NCBI RefSeq assembly: GCF_048544455.1
Contig: NC_133532.1
Coordinates: forward strand, 85,453,156-85,517,155
Direction: 5' to 3'
DNA length: 64,000 bases
Origin: Silene latifolia
Lineage: Eukaryota; Streptophyta; Magnoliopsida; Caryophyllales; Caryophyllaceae
This document shows positions 53,731 to 64,000 of this stretch, in pieces. Numbering within the stretch: the stretch's first letter is position 1; every line of letters begins with the position of its first letter. The notes beneath the pieces were generated by a model, which was not told the origin of the DNA, searched no databases, and saw nothing but the letters and a program-made list of their open reading frames with translations. Both the position numbers and the translations under genes were made by a program.

Positions 53731-56355
53731 ATATCGTCAAATGAAAATTTGAAGTTTGTTATGGGAAATTGGGCTAAAGCCCAAAATCCGCTGAAAAGCA
53801 AAGGGGAGGCCTAGTTTAGGCGCGAGCCATCTGGCGATGGAAGCCGGCTTCCCTATTTTTCTGTAAAAGACGCGAGGTCAGGCCGCATATCATTCATAAC
53901 TTCGCCTTCTTCATTTTTGACACAAAACCTGCGAAAATCGCCATTGAAGGACCTTCTTGCGTGTTCGAGTTCTTGCCTTTCATCAACAATGTCATCTCAA
54001 GGTAAGTATTTCCTCTTGAATCCATTCAAATTCGTTGATCTTTAGCTTGATTGAATTAGGGCGAATTTTGCCCAAAAAAATCGAATTGGGCGTTTTTGAT
54101 TGAGCCTATTTCGAGTGAAATTGATGCTTGCAGTAGGTTAGAAACCTGTTTAGGAGTATAAGGGTGCTTTTAGTTTGCATTTTGGTCCCCGTTCCCGCTC
54201 CCTATGCTCGAAAAACGTGAGTGAGGCGAGAGACCGTCTCATTTCACAATGCCAAGTATATTTGCTTGGGTAGTGGGTCCCACTAGGTTGCATTGTAGTT
54301 GGGAAAACCCGTATTTGCCATTTAAGGACCTTCGTTGGGTATTTGTGGGCAAAGTTGGATTTTTGCCTTTTGCGACGGTCTTACGTCTGACAAAATAAGC
54401 GCCTGTTTGGGCTTGAATTGAGTCAGTTTGGCTTGAAATGGACCTCATTGGTAATTTGGGTCTCCTTGAGGCGTGATAAAATCACGTTTGCCTTTTTGCG
54501 GTCGTTTTGAATTTTGACCGGCTTGGGCTCAAATTAGCGTATGAATTGCCTTTTTGAATCGTAGAAAAATATCCCATTGCGTCGGGAATGTATTTTGGTT
54601 TGTTGGCGGACCTTGTAGGGGTCTTGAAATGCCGTTTTTGTGATTTTGACTTGTCTTTTGCTTGAAAAGAGGGGCGAGTCGTTTTTGTGGTTTTTGACTC
54701 GTCTTTTGCTTGAAAAGAGGGGCGAGTCATTTTTGTGGTTTTTTTTTTTGTGAATTTGTTTGGTTGGATTTTGGGCGGGATTGCCCTTGTTTTGTATTGC
54801 AGGTTTGTTGTTGTTGGGATTTACCCATTTCATGCCGTCGTAATGCCGAAATTTCGGCTGACGTTTTTTTTGTTGTTGCTTTTTGATGACAGGGTATCGT
54901 CTGGGACCTATGGGGTCTGCCGTTGAGGCTTTGGAGGAGGAAGTCGATCCTGGAGGGCCTGTAGCGGCCGAGGAGACTGCCGTATTCGAGGCGGTGGTGG
55001 AGGATGCTTCCGTAGAGGAGGAGAGGCGGCTGATATGGCCGGCTTGTCCTTTTCGTTGTGGCTCATAGACAAGGTGGCTGATGAGTGGGGTTTAGTATCG
55101 GAATGGTGCATCGCATCATGGTTCTTGGCCTCCTCATCATCCGAAGTCTGCAAGACACTGTCTTCTTTTTTGTCATGCAGCAGGAGCGGGGGGTTATCGT
55201 CATGGTAACCTCCCCGCTTTCGCCGCGTTGCTCCTCTGTTTCCCATGTTGCTCTCTTTCTTTTCCGTTTGAGAGGATAGAGAGTGCTTAGTTCGGTAGGT
55301 GGCGGATAGCCCCGCCGATTCGTTGTCTTAGGCCGATGTCCGTATGATAGACGTTTGTTTTAGGCCGATGTCCGTATGATGACGTTTGTTTTAGGCCAGT
55401 GTCTGTATGATAGATGTTTGTTTTAGGCCAGTGTCTGTATGATAGACGTTTGTCGATGTATTTTGCGTGAGGCGGTTTGTATATATGTGTTTTTGGATTG
55501 TGGTTTATTTTGTGATTTTTGGCTTTTTGTGTTGTGTTTCGGAGGAGCGATGTCGGCTATTGATTCTCCTTTTGCTTTGCACTAGTTCCTGCATCGTTAG
55601 TGTAGAAAACAAGCAACAGATAGCACATACGCATAAACGTAAACACGTAAAAGCATTTGATTGAAAACAAAATTAACCAAGATGACTTGAAGTTAAAATT
55701 GAGTTTTGAAAATTCCGTGACAAATCGTCACGTTCGGAATTCAAAAGGAATTGATTTGAAAATTTGAGCAATTAACTCGTGTCATGAATTAAATTGCATC
55801 GAAATTATTGAAATTGACTCGAAAAAATCAAACTCGAACCGTCAGGAAAGAATTTTAGAAAAAGGATTTTTGCGAGTACATTTGCTTTTTGAGGTCAAGA
55901 CTCGAATTTGTGAGTGCTTGAATTTTTGAGGAAAATTGATGTCGTGTTATCAATTTTCGATTTTGATTTTTGATGGAAAATTGCGAAAAAGCGAAAAATT
56001 TTCGGAATTTCGACTGACATGGGAACGATCCATCGCGGATTGGGGCGACTAGCCCTTCCCCCTTTTAAAAAAAGAAAGAAAAATCCGTATGTTTAAAGCT
56101 GCGTCATGGAAACCGTGTCGGATTTCGTAAAACGCAAAAACAAGGAAATGTGAGTGTCAGGAAACACAAAATGTTCCGGATCATCCCGAAGAGGCGCGAG
56201 CATTCTTGCGGGAGGTTTGAGATGTCAGGAGAAAACACATGTTGAAAGAGACAAGTCAACAGCGGGAATCCTGGAGGAGCCTCAAAGAGGCGCGAGCAGC
56301 CTGGCGATGGAAGCCGGGTCTCCCCTTTTTCTGAAAAATGCGCTGATCATTTTTG
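53731..56355. other. Tat element untranslated region upstream of the antisense ORF
   Basis: 2.6 kb with no supported gene. A segment GGCGCGAGC...CTGGCGATGGAAGCCGG occurs at 53819 and again at 56286. ATGTCATCTCAAGGTAAGTAT at 53990 looks like a start codon followed by a 5' splice site (AAG/GTAAGT), so an intron in an antisense transcript is possible. A 36-bp unit TTTTAGGCC[G/A]GTGTC repeats four times at 55326-55445. A duplicated CTTTTGCTTGAAAAGAGGGG lies at 54654 and 54704. Confidence 0.5.
55326..55450 (+). repeat. ~37-bp tandem repeat
   Basis: Four units of the form TTAGGCCGATGTCCGTATGA plus TAGACGTTTGTTT, with A/G and C/T variants; units start at about 55328, 55360, 55391 and 55425. Confidence 0.8.
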
Positions 56356-56364
56356 TATAAATAG
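56356..56364 (+). promoter_or_regulatory. TATA box for the antisense ORF
   Basis: TATAAATAG on the plus strand, 90 bp upstream of the ATG at 56446. A C/A-rich 5' UTR-like stretch (about 56385-56445) fits a start site about 30 bp downstream. It suggests the antisense ORF has its own promoter inside the element. Confidence 0.65.
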
Positions 56365-56445
56365 GGACGTTTGCGCTTCATTGTTTCATCATCCGAAACA
56401 CAAAATCATTTCTACAAAACCTCTTCTCCTTCCACAAAAATATTT

Positions 56446-57904
56446 CATGGATGCTTTTGAGAACGCATTGCGAAAATAGTGCCGGGATTTGTCGCCTCCC
56501 GAAAAGTATCAACTCGATTGCATGGGAGTTGGTCAATTGTTGGTGCTTCGCCAAGTTAAGGTGCAACCTTCGTTTCTTGAAGCATGTTCTCGGTTTTGGG
56601 ATTCGAAACATCATGTTTTCGTTTTCCCGAAAGGCGAGCTTTGTCCTCTTGCCGAAGAAGTTGGAGCCATTGGTGGGTGGCCGGGTTGTGCTCCGGTGCT
56701 TCCTCCGACTCGGTTGTGCTACAAGGAGAAATTCCGTTCCATGTTGGGGTTATCAACAAGCCAAATCAACTTTCTTCTTGTTCCACATGGTGTGGACATG
56801 TTGGCTCTTATCAACATCTTTTCAAACCCATTAGATGTTAATGTCTCGGAGGTGGCTAGGAGAAGGGCTCTTGCATTTTGCCTTGTCCATGTGTACCTCT
56901 TTGTTGATGTCTTGAAGAAGGAGGGGCCGAGATGCCATGGTAGCATGACCCTTATCCATGTGATTGAGAAAATGGAGCATGGTAGAGATCCATCATGGTT
57001 GGTGCTTGGCGAGATTATCCAAGCTTTGGACAAGGAAGGCTCTTGTGGAGAAGCTCCCTCTTTCAGATCCCCAAGGATCCTCCAAGTGTTGCTATTGGAG
57101 AGGCTAAGATATGTAGAGCCTCCGGTTAATCCTTCTTCTTACTCCTTCCGTCACCTCACTATGAGGAAAGAGTTGTACCCGGATAGTTTTGCTTCCACCG
57201 AGGCTTATTGGGCCGCAAGATTGGCGGAGGAGGGTGGTCCTCATATCCGTTGGGTGGTGCCGTGGTGGAACTTGAGGTCCTTCACGGGGTTGCCCGCTTT
57301 GGGTGCTAGTCCTCGTTCTTTGATGGTGGTGGGCTTGAAGGTTGTTTCCTTCATTTATCCTGAAAGGCTCATGAGGCAAATGGGGCGTCAACAAAAGGTG
57401 CCCGCTCAAGATACTCTTGTCCAAGAGAACATTTTCCGAAACTCCGAGCTTGTGGAGGTCTTCGAAAGGTGGTGGGCCACTCGGCCGCTTTGGGAGGTGC
57501 CAAACCCCGCTGCTACGACATGGGTGACTCCCGCTTATGTCAAGTGGTCACGTGCTCCGTCCTTGGAAGAGAGATCCAAATTTCGTAAGGACGAGGTGGT
57601 TGACTTGAAGTATCGAGAGGTTGGCAAGGCCAACCGTGACTTCTTTGAGGAGTATGTTGATGGAGTTACCCCCGATGTGATGAGACCACCAAAGAGGAGG
57701 AGTTCCGGCCCCAAGAATATGGTGGGCCGTGCATTGGCTCGTCTTGGGTCGAATATGGGGTCTTGTGCTAGACCGGAGGCCGTCGCCGTCTTAGATCCGT
57801 TGAGGATCCGTTCTGAGAAGGAAATCCATGCTAGGCGGGCCAACAAGAAGAACAAGGGGAAGATGTACCCCGAGGGAAAAGGCAAGGGTAGAATGGAAGA
57901 GTGA
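56446..57904 (+). pseudogene. Antisense additional ORF of the Tat element (plant mobile domain/DUF7745-like)
   Basis: Open for 471 residues from 56489 to 57904 on the strand opposite to pol. The same frame extends up to an ATG at 56446 (MDAFENALRK) that is separated by one in-frame TAG at 56476. Residues about 30-130 (FLEACSRFWDSKHHVFVFPKGELCPLAEEV, GGWPG, RSMLGLSTSQINFLL, RRRALAFCLVHVYLF) resemble the DUF7745/plant-mobile-domain region of extra ORFs in Tat and Ogre elements. Later parts include WVVPWWNLRSFTG and a Lys/Arg-rich tail (residues about 400-471) that could be a nuclear or nucleolar signal. A TATA box precedes it. The biochemical function of this family is not known to me. The single stop suggests recent decay or use of the downstream ATG. 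Confidence 0.75.
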
Positions 57905-58736
57905 AGACCTCCATTACCCACTTTATTATTATGTTGTATTATTGTTGTGAGTTTTTATTATGTCGTACTAGCTAGTTGTTGTGTGTTTTGTGCTTGTTTT
58001 ATTATGTGAGGTGTGCTAGTTGACACCTTAGCTTTGACAAGTTGTAGACTCGTCGAGCTTTATTTGTTGTTGAAATTGTAATCCCTCCCATTATTAATTA
58101 AATAAGAGGATTGCTCGTGTCGAAAATTGTGAACGCTTGTTTCTTCCATCCGTTTGGTAAAGGCAATTCGACTTGAATCGTCCTAAACGTTTGCACTTTG
58201 GGAAAGTGGTGTTTTGTGGAAAGGGAGAAAGGCTCATTTTTGTTTTTTGTGGGAAAAGGGAATGGTTTTCCCTTTCTCTTTTTTTGATGGGGATGTTTTT
58301 TGATTGTGGGAATGTTTTTTTTTTATTGTGGGAATGGTTGTATCCTTCTTGTGTAAGAAAGGACTGCCTACGTATTCACCGGGAGAGGTGAAATCAAACC
58401 ATGATCGTAGTTCGAAATGTTTTGGTGAATTTGAATTGGGTTTTGTGGTTGTATCCCTCAAGCATAAGAGGGACTGCCTACGTATCCACCTGAAGAGGTG
58501 AAATCAAACCATGCTCGTAGTTCAGGGGTTGTTTGATTTGTTTTAGTGCAAATGGACATTGCCTTTGACGGATCAAAGGACATTTGAAACGGGCAAAGTG
58601 CCGCAGCTTAGACTCGATAAAACATGCAATTTCAAATCAGAACACGTTGAGGAACTTGACTTGAAAAGGGTTGAGGTTGTTGCTAGTTGTAACACTAGGC
58701 TAGGTCGTTGGTTGCTAGGGTTCAAGGGTAGTATTT
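57905..58736. other. Region between antisense ORF and pol end
   Basis: No gene. A 111-bp segment (GTTGTATCC...GGACTGCCTACGTAT...GTGAAATCAAACCATG...CGTAGTTC) is duplicated at 58337 and 58448. This GGACTGCCTACGTAT block is common in Tat/Ogre elements. ORF 3' end signals for the antisense transcript are expected at about 57950-58100. Confidence 0.6.
58337..58530 (+). repeat. 111-bp direct duplication
   Basis: Two copies starting GTTGTATCC at 58337 and 58448, each with ACTGCCTACGTATYCACC and CGTAGTTC. By eye they differ at several positions. Confidence 0.85.
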
Positions 58737-59111
58737 CTTGAGTTGGTCTAGGTTGGTCGGGTTTGTAAAGTCCTCCCCATCTAGGTCACTCAGTCTCACT
58801 GCGCCCCCCAAAAGTATTTTCTTGACCAGGTATGGCCCGACCCAGTTGGGTTTGAATTTCCCCCTCGGATCGACGGGTAATGGTGCTCGAACTGACTTGA
58901 GGACCAAGTCGCCCTCCTGGATGTTTTTGGGTTTAACCTTCTTGTTGAATGCCCGTTGTATACGTCGTTGGTATAGCTGGACGTTGTGCAAGGCGTTGAG
59001 TCGCCGTTCGTCTAGGAGAGTGAGTTGTTCGTACCTTTGACGGGTTCATTCCGCCTCAGGGACATGACTCTCCAGTAGGATGCGTAGAGAAGGGACCTCT
59101 AATCTAACCGG
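58737..59111 (-). pseudogene. Tat pol C-terminal end
   Basis: Continues integrase in the same frame after a TAA at 59110, with a second in-frame stop near 59050. Text: LEVPSLRIL, RRLNALHNVQLYQRRIQRAFNKKV, PKNIQEGDLVLKSV and FKPNWVGPYLVKKILLGGAVRLSDLDG, the integrase C-terminal domain typical of Tat elements. Final residues are LDQLKKYYP. Confidence 0.85.
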
Positions 59112-60983
59112 TTAAACCGCCTCCATACCGTATGCTAGGTAGAAGGGTGTGGCGCATGTCGGTGTTCGTATGGAGGTTCGGTATCCCCAGAGTGCGAATG
59201 GGAGTTTGCTCGGCCAATCGCGGTAGTTGTCTTGCATTTTCTTGATAATGGTGACAAGAGTTTTGTTCGCTTCCTCCACCGCTCCGTTGGTTTGGGGACG
59301 GTAAGGGGATGATCGATGTCGCTTGATTTTGTACTTGTCCAGCAAAGCTTGAGTTTCCGCCCGGAAGTGAGAACCTTGATCGCTGATGATTTCATGGGGT
59401 ACCCCATATCTGCAAATTATGTTGTTTTGGATGAACTTGGCCACTTGTTTGGCGGTCAAGACTGCATATGACTGTGCTTCCACCCATTTGGTGAAGTAGT
59501 CGATAGCGACGAGGACGAAGCAATGCCCCTTGGTGCCTATCGGGTTGACTTTCCCGATGATGTCGATGCCCCAGGTTGAGAAAGGCCAGGGTGATGTCAT
59601 GGTGTATAAAAGGGATGGTGGTATGTGTTGTATGTTGGCGAAGATTTGGCAATTGTGGCAATGTTTGACGTAGTTACGGCAATCGGCTTCCATGGTGGTC
59701 CAATAGTAACCCAGCCGTGTGATTTTCCGTGTAAGCATCATTACACTCATGTTAGGGCCACATTCTCCGTCGTGAACCTCTCCCATAACTTTTTTGGCTT
59801 TGTGATGGTCAATGCAAAGGAGGAGAATTCCTTGGGGTGTTCTTTTGTAGAGTTGATTTTGGTTTATCACGAATTGTGACACAAGTAAACGGATGGCTCT
59901 TTGTCCTCTTTGATCAGAGTTTGGAGGGAATTCGTTTTTGGTTTTGTAATTGAGGATGGCTTGGTACCAAGGTTCAACATGGCTTTCCTCGTCGTCGATA
60001 ATGGCACAAATGTGAGCTGGCTCGCTCCTTCTCTCGACACATAGGGGCATCGATGTCATGTCGTCAGGTATGTTGACGAGTGCGGCAAGTTTTGCCAGGG
60101 CATCAACAAATTGATTTTCCTCTCGTGGCAAGTGGAAGTAGTCGACTTGGTCGAAGAACTCGACCTCTTGATTGATCTTTGCTCGGTAGGGAGCTAAGCT
60201 GTCAGATCGGATTTTCCATGATCCGGACACCTGATTGATGATGAGTGAGGAATCGCCATGGACCCTCAGTCTCTTGATGCCAAGTGTGATGGCTGCTTGT
60301 AGGCCGATGAGACATGCTTCATATTCAGCGGCGTTGTTGGTGACGGCGAAGTCTAGCTTGACTGAGATCGGAACATGTTCTCCCTCTGGTGATATTAGAA
60401 GGATTCCTACCCCGAAGCCTCTCAGATTAGATGCACCATCAAAGTAGAGGTCCCATGCGTCGGAGTCGGCACAAAGGATGTCTTCGTCAAGAAGTAACCA
60501 TGTGTCGGTCGCTAGATCCTCGTTGACGGGATTTTCTGCTAGGAAATCGGCGACTGCTCTTCCCTTGATAACCTTGAGGGGTACAAACTTGAGGTCAAAT
60601 TCGGACAGCATGAGTGTCCATCTAGACAGCCTTCCGTTTAGTACGGGTTTTTTGAAGATGTATTTAACCGGGTCCATCTTGGAGTAGATGTGGACCGTGT
60701 AGCTGAGCATGTAATGCCGCAGCTTCTTTGTTGACCATACTAGGGCAAGGCATGTCTTTTCCAGTTGGGTATACCTCGTCTCGTACTCAATGAACTTTTT
60801 GCTGATGTAGTAGATGGATCGCTCTTCGTTGCCCTCTGTTTGTGCTAGCATTGCTCCCATGGCCGTGTTGTTAACATCGGGTATAGGGATAGAGGAATCC
60901 CCGGTTGAGGTGGCATGAGGACGGGAGGTTTGGATAGGATTTCCTTTATCCTGTCGAATGCTTTCGACAAGTCGTCGTCCCAA
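59112..60983 (-). pseudogene. Tat pol: RNase H, archaeal-type RNase H, integrase
   Basis: 623 residues open. The gypsy RNase H segment (AMLAQTEGNEERSIYYISKKF, YTQLEKTCLALVW) is followed by a second RNase H of the archaeal/plant type (LYFDGASNLRGFGVGILLISP, NNAAEYEACLIGL, VHGDSSLIINQVSG), the mark of the Tat lineage. Integrase has a zinc-binding region (EVHDGECGPN, CHNCQIF), then Asp in TWGIDIIGK, Asp in IISDQGSHF and Glu in NGAVEEANKTL. All catalytic residues are present. The frame joins RT by a shift near 60870 and ends at a stop after YGMEAV. Confidence 0.93.
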
Positions 60984-61838
60984 TCGGTGTGATCGGAGGC
61001 GCGAAGCTTCTTGAATATCGGTTCACAGATCATAGTGAGCTTGGCGATGAACCGGCTGATGTATTGGACCTGACCGAGAAATCCCCGAATCTCCTTCTCG
61101 TTCCTAGGCCGAGGCATTTGTTGGAGGGCTTTGATTTTGGTTGGATCAATCTCAATGCCTCTTTTGCTGACGACATGTCCCAAGAGTTTTCCGGAGGTGA
61201 CCCCAAATGCACACTTCTGAGGATTTAGTCTCATGTTATATTTCCGCAGACGAGCGAAGAATTTCCGGAGGGCATTGATGTGGCCGTCCCGTTCTTTTGA
61301 TTTGACAATCATGTCGTCGACATATACCTCTACCTCCTTGTGCATCATATCATGTAGGAGAGTGGTAGCGGTTCTCTGATAGGTTGCTCCGGCGTTGATG
61401 AGGCAGAAAGGCATGTCTGTGTAGCAATATGTACCCCACTGTGTAGTGAACGCAGTTTTGTGCATGTCTTCCTCAGCCATTTTAATCTGGTTGTACCCAG
61501 CATACCCGTCCATGAATGATAGGAGAGCATGTTCGGCGGTGTTGTCCACCAGGATGTCAACATGCGGCAAAGGGAAGTCGTCCTTTGGACTCGCCTTGTT
61601 CAGATCCCTGAAGTCGACGCAAACCCGAATTCTTCCGTCTTTCTTTGGTACTGGCACAATGTTGGCCACCCAGTCAGAATATTCTGACACTTTGATGAAC
61701 CCAGCTTTGAAATGTTTGTCCACTTCTTCCTTGATTTTTAGGGCCCACTCAGGACGCATCCGGCGTAGCTTCTGTTTCACAGGTTTAGCTCATGGTTTAA
61801 TGGGTATCCGGTGCTCTGCGATTTCTCTGTCAATCTGA
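60845..61838 (-). pseudogene. Tat pol: reverse transcriptase
   Basis: Gypsy RT with FIKVSEYSDWVANIVPVPKKDGRIRVCVDFRDLN-type text, LLSFMDGYAGYNQI, TAFTTQWGTYCYTDMPFCLINAGATYQR, catalytic VYVDDMIVKS and LRKYNMRLNPQKCAFGV. It then runs to FLGQVQYISRFI. A TGA lies just upstream (near 61793) after EHRIPIKP. The domain is cut at 61838 by the Athila-like LTR, with the protease and Gag on the far side outside the window. Confidence 0.92.
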
Positions 61839-63278
61839 TACGTGCATTTTATATAGTCTTTTTAGGCCTTTTTATGCACGTATTTCTATGCTATTATCGT
61901 AGTTTATGCTACGAAATGCCCCGAATATGCTACTTTGATTTGTTTTGTCTTATTTGCAGGAATGAACCAGAAAGTAGTGAAATCAAGCCTTTTACCGTCC
62001 GTTTAGCATGCATTTGGAGGAAGAGTTAATTTGGAGCGGGAATGTAGCTATTTTGAGATGCGCAAAGAAGAAAGATAGCTAGGCGAGCAAAGGAAGAACT
62101 TCAAATTGCTAGTGCCTACTTTGGAGAGCCATATCTCGAGTTCTACAACAGATATTTAGGTGATTACAATTGGAGATGAAAGTTTTTCTTCTTAGCTTTC
62201 CAACGCCACCGGAATCGCCCTGTTTACCCAAGTAACGAAGAAATAACAGCCGTTTGAAGTTCAGTGCGCAAAGCAGGAAATGTGCGCTGGAAAGTACTCG
62301 ATCGAGTAGATTTATGTTCGATCGAGTACTAGCTACAGCGAGAAGATATTAGTAGAGAATAATTAGATTATATCTTAGTTTTATCTTATAATTAGACTAA
62401 TAAGAATTATCTCTCATTATATAAGAGATACTAAGTTAGACCTAAGAAAAAGGAATTGATTCCCTGGAGTCAGTAGAGGGAAGGGACGACTGCTTTGTTC
62501 TTCATTTCTCTATTTTTTCGGATCAATTGTAATTTCTCTTCCCTTATTCTTATTCATAATTAGTTTTTTCTTAATCTCTCTTACTCTCGTATTTAATTTA
62601 TGCAATTCAATTCTTGTTATTCCTTCTCTATTATGCCTTTTTTTATTAATTGGTTGTTTACTCTTGTTATTTGTTTCATCAATATGCGTAGCTAATCCTC
62701 TCGCTAGGGTTAGGGGAGTCATGAAACGATGATTTAGATTAATTAGATTGCAGATCCGTCATATTATCATGTTTATGTTGCAATCACTACATATAACTTC
62801 AATTAGTTGATTGAGTCGACGCAATTTGACCAGTTAATCCGGTAAACCTTGACCTGGACCGAAAGGTTGGAATGGGTGAGACCTGTAGTGAACAATAGGA
62901 TACTTTAGTGAAGGCTAAAGTCAAGCTAATAGTGTTTTAGGGCGAATTGAGACCGAAAGGAGATTTTCGTAGCCCCTTAGACCGGTATATTGACCTATCT
63001 GTGACCTTAGCTATCTTTATCTGGCTTACTTTGACGACCTGACACCCTAGTCTTCTCCTTTATTGTTTAGAACTTAATTTCCTTCTTATTTCCTCTCTTT
63101 TAATCTCCTAATAGTTTTAGTAAAACAATTTAAACCCCATTTTTGTGACATTCCGACAGACCGAGTTAAACAGATAGATAGTAACTTAGCCTCCCTGTGG
63201 AGATCGACCCTACTTACCACTGACTTCTGTTAGTAGTATTTAGGTATTTTGTTTTTGGTACATAACGACCGTATAAAA
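61839..63278 (+). repeat. Athila-like 5' LTR
   Basis: About 1.44 kb; the end is placed a few bases before the primer site at 63282. It contains two palindromes at 62297 and 62318 (21 bp apart). GGGAGATTTTCGTAGCCCCTTAG-like and GTGGAGATCGACCCTACTT blocks near 62960 and 63196 are common in Athila LTRs. Confidence 0.8.
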
Positions 63279-63281
63279 TTT

Positions 63282-63299
63282 TGGCGCCGTTGCCGGGGA
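63282..63299 (+). other. Primer binding site (tRNA-Asp type)
   Basis: TGGCGCCGTTGCCGGGGA, the classic Athila primer site, complementary to plant tRNA-Asp. It differs from the initiator tRNA-Met sites used by the other elements here. Confidence 0.92.
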
Positions 63300-63477
63300 G
63301 GCGACGATTTTATCTGTTTTAATTTTGTCTGTTTTTCGCCTCAAGGGAAGACTGAGTACCTTGAGGCCGTTCTAATCTTTTTCTTGATCTTTGTTTTGAT
63401 AGGTCTACGGTCTATTAGTCGGTTTTAGAGAAAGATTATCGAAGGGAAGGCTTGAGTACCTTCGATTCTTTGCCAAG

Positions 63478-64000
63478 ATGACGTCCGTTTCCCGACTTAT
63501 TGCTCAGTTTGAAGCTCAAACTGAAAAATCTGCCAATTGGGAGAGGAAAGATTCTTGGGGTTGTGGTAATTACTATGATGTCGCTCCTCCGCCGCGACCT
63601 CAACCACAACCGTTGCTGCAACAAGGCTATCAATAGCCTTGTTATTTGTTTCCACCACAACCAACCCCTTCACCTGCTAGGAATGATGAGGTGGAAGAAC
63701 TGAAGTCAACAATATTGGCACTTGCACTACAGTGTCATAATTCTAGTGCGGAATTTGATAGCCGTATGAAGAAGCTCGGGCTCGGTGTGATCCATTAATT
63801 ACCGAGCAAGAGCAATGTGAGACGGTGTATGCCATCAACACCAATATCATTCCATCTCATGAAGTGCCCGAGTCGCCCATTGCTGCTATTGTTGATAACT
63901 CGAGTGTCACTGGTACTGTTCACGATGCTTACAATACAGTGGATTCGCATGCTGACCCGAGCGTAAAATTTGATCGAGTAAATAATTCTACTCGATCGAG
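63478..64000 (+). pseudogene. Start of the Athila-like internal region
   Basis: ATG at 63478 begins MTSVSRLIAQFEAQTEKSANWE. Downstream the frame is interrupted within 160 bases (stop near 63636), after a Pro/Gln-rich stretch (PPPRPQPQPLLQQGYQ). The rest to the window edge is Gag-like spacer without a clear domain and ends in TCGATCGA palindromes at 63970 and 63991. It is too short to classify further. Confidence 0.5.

Larger units (their letters stand above)
49178..61838 (-). mobile_element. Tat-lineage Ty3/gypsy element, Retand-like, 5' part missing
   Basis: On the minus strand: pol (61838-58737), a long downstream region with an antisense ORF (56446-57904 on the plus strand) and tandem repeats, a polypurine tract (AAAGTGGGGGTTC, 52172-52184) and a 2994-bp 3' LTR starting TGTAGATACCC. 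Tat features are the second, archaeal-type RNase H between RT and integrase and the pol-to-LTR region with an antisense extra ORF. Retand-type Tat elements are known for both an antisense ORF and an amplified tandem repeat near the 3' end. Gag and the 5' LTR are displaced beyond the Athila insertion at 61839. Confidence 0.88.
61839..64000 (+). mobile_element. Athila-like Ty3/gypsy element, 5' end
   Basis: Starts TGATACGTGCATTTTATATA, the conserved Athila LTR start, directly in the Tat RT. The tRNA-Asp-type primer site TGGCGCCGTTGCCGGGGA follows the LTR. The rest lies beyond the window. It is the youngest layer of this nest. One target duplication copy is expected at 61834-61838 (CAATC). Confidence 0.88.

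Noticed and set aside
54883-55246. Overlapping Glu-rich plus-strand and His/Pro-rich minus-strand ORFs in the Tat 3' region
   Set aside because: Short, mutually overlapping, and flanked by tandem repeats; nothing recognisable, though a decayed exon of the antisense transcript cannot be excluded.

Overview
This 64 kb window is plant nuclear DNA, almost entirely transposable elements, with one clear host gene, an OVATE family protein gene at 12975-13697 on the minus strand. The elements are typical of plants: Ty1/copia and Ty3/gypsy LTR retrotransposons primed by initiator tRNA-Met, an Athila-type LTR with a tRNA-Asp-type primer site, L1-type LINEs with RNase H, a CACTA Tnp2 relic and Stowaway-like MITEs. 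A Tat element with an antisense ORF and a tandem-repeat 3' region resembles the Retand group described from Silene. Together with arrays of the palindrome CTCGATCGAG this suggests a core eudicot, perhaps Caryophyllaceae; the species assignment is inference.

Layout. 1-529 and 9253-9499 are two halves of an LTR (element sense +) that sits in a CACTA transposase relic (9500-10842, -). That LTR is split by an 8.7 kb copia element (530-9252, -; target duplication GGTTA; nearly identical LTRs; several coding lesions). 11190-12235 is a fold-back DNA element. 12975-13697 is the OVATE gene. 14240-19219 is a second young copia element (-; duplication AGATA) that landed on the edge of a Stowaway-like MITE (19225-19421). 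20866-39547 is a full-length LINE (-) bounded by a 16-bp target duplication and split by two later insertions: an internally deleted gypsy element (25914-30447; GCTCC) and a non-autonomous LTR element with a single 518-codon ORF (30875-38242; ATAAT).

From 39564 on come a second MITE, a 5'-truncated LINE (40170-42780, +), and a deleted second copy of the non-autonomous family (43236-47254, +; TCTGG) whose ORF is fused to its 3' LTR. Next is the 3' end of a third copia element (48505-49177, -), cut by a Tat/Retand-like gypsy element (49178-61838, -). That element has a 3.0 kb LTR, a 72-bp minisatellite, an array of covarying stem-loops, an antisense ORF with its own TATA box, and a pol gene. 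It is cut in turn by the 5' end of an Athila-like element (61839-64000, +).

No autonomous element in the window is intact; each coding region carries stops, frameshifts or deletions. Apart from the OVATE gene, the only long ORFs worth attention are the 518-codon ORF of the non-autonomous family and the antisense ORF of the Tat element. The most interesting non-coding signals are helically phased arrays of the TCGATCGA palindrome in the untranslated parts of unrelated retrotransposons, an array of paired stem-loops with compensatory substitutions, and a GNRA-type hairpin near the LTR ends of two families.
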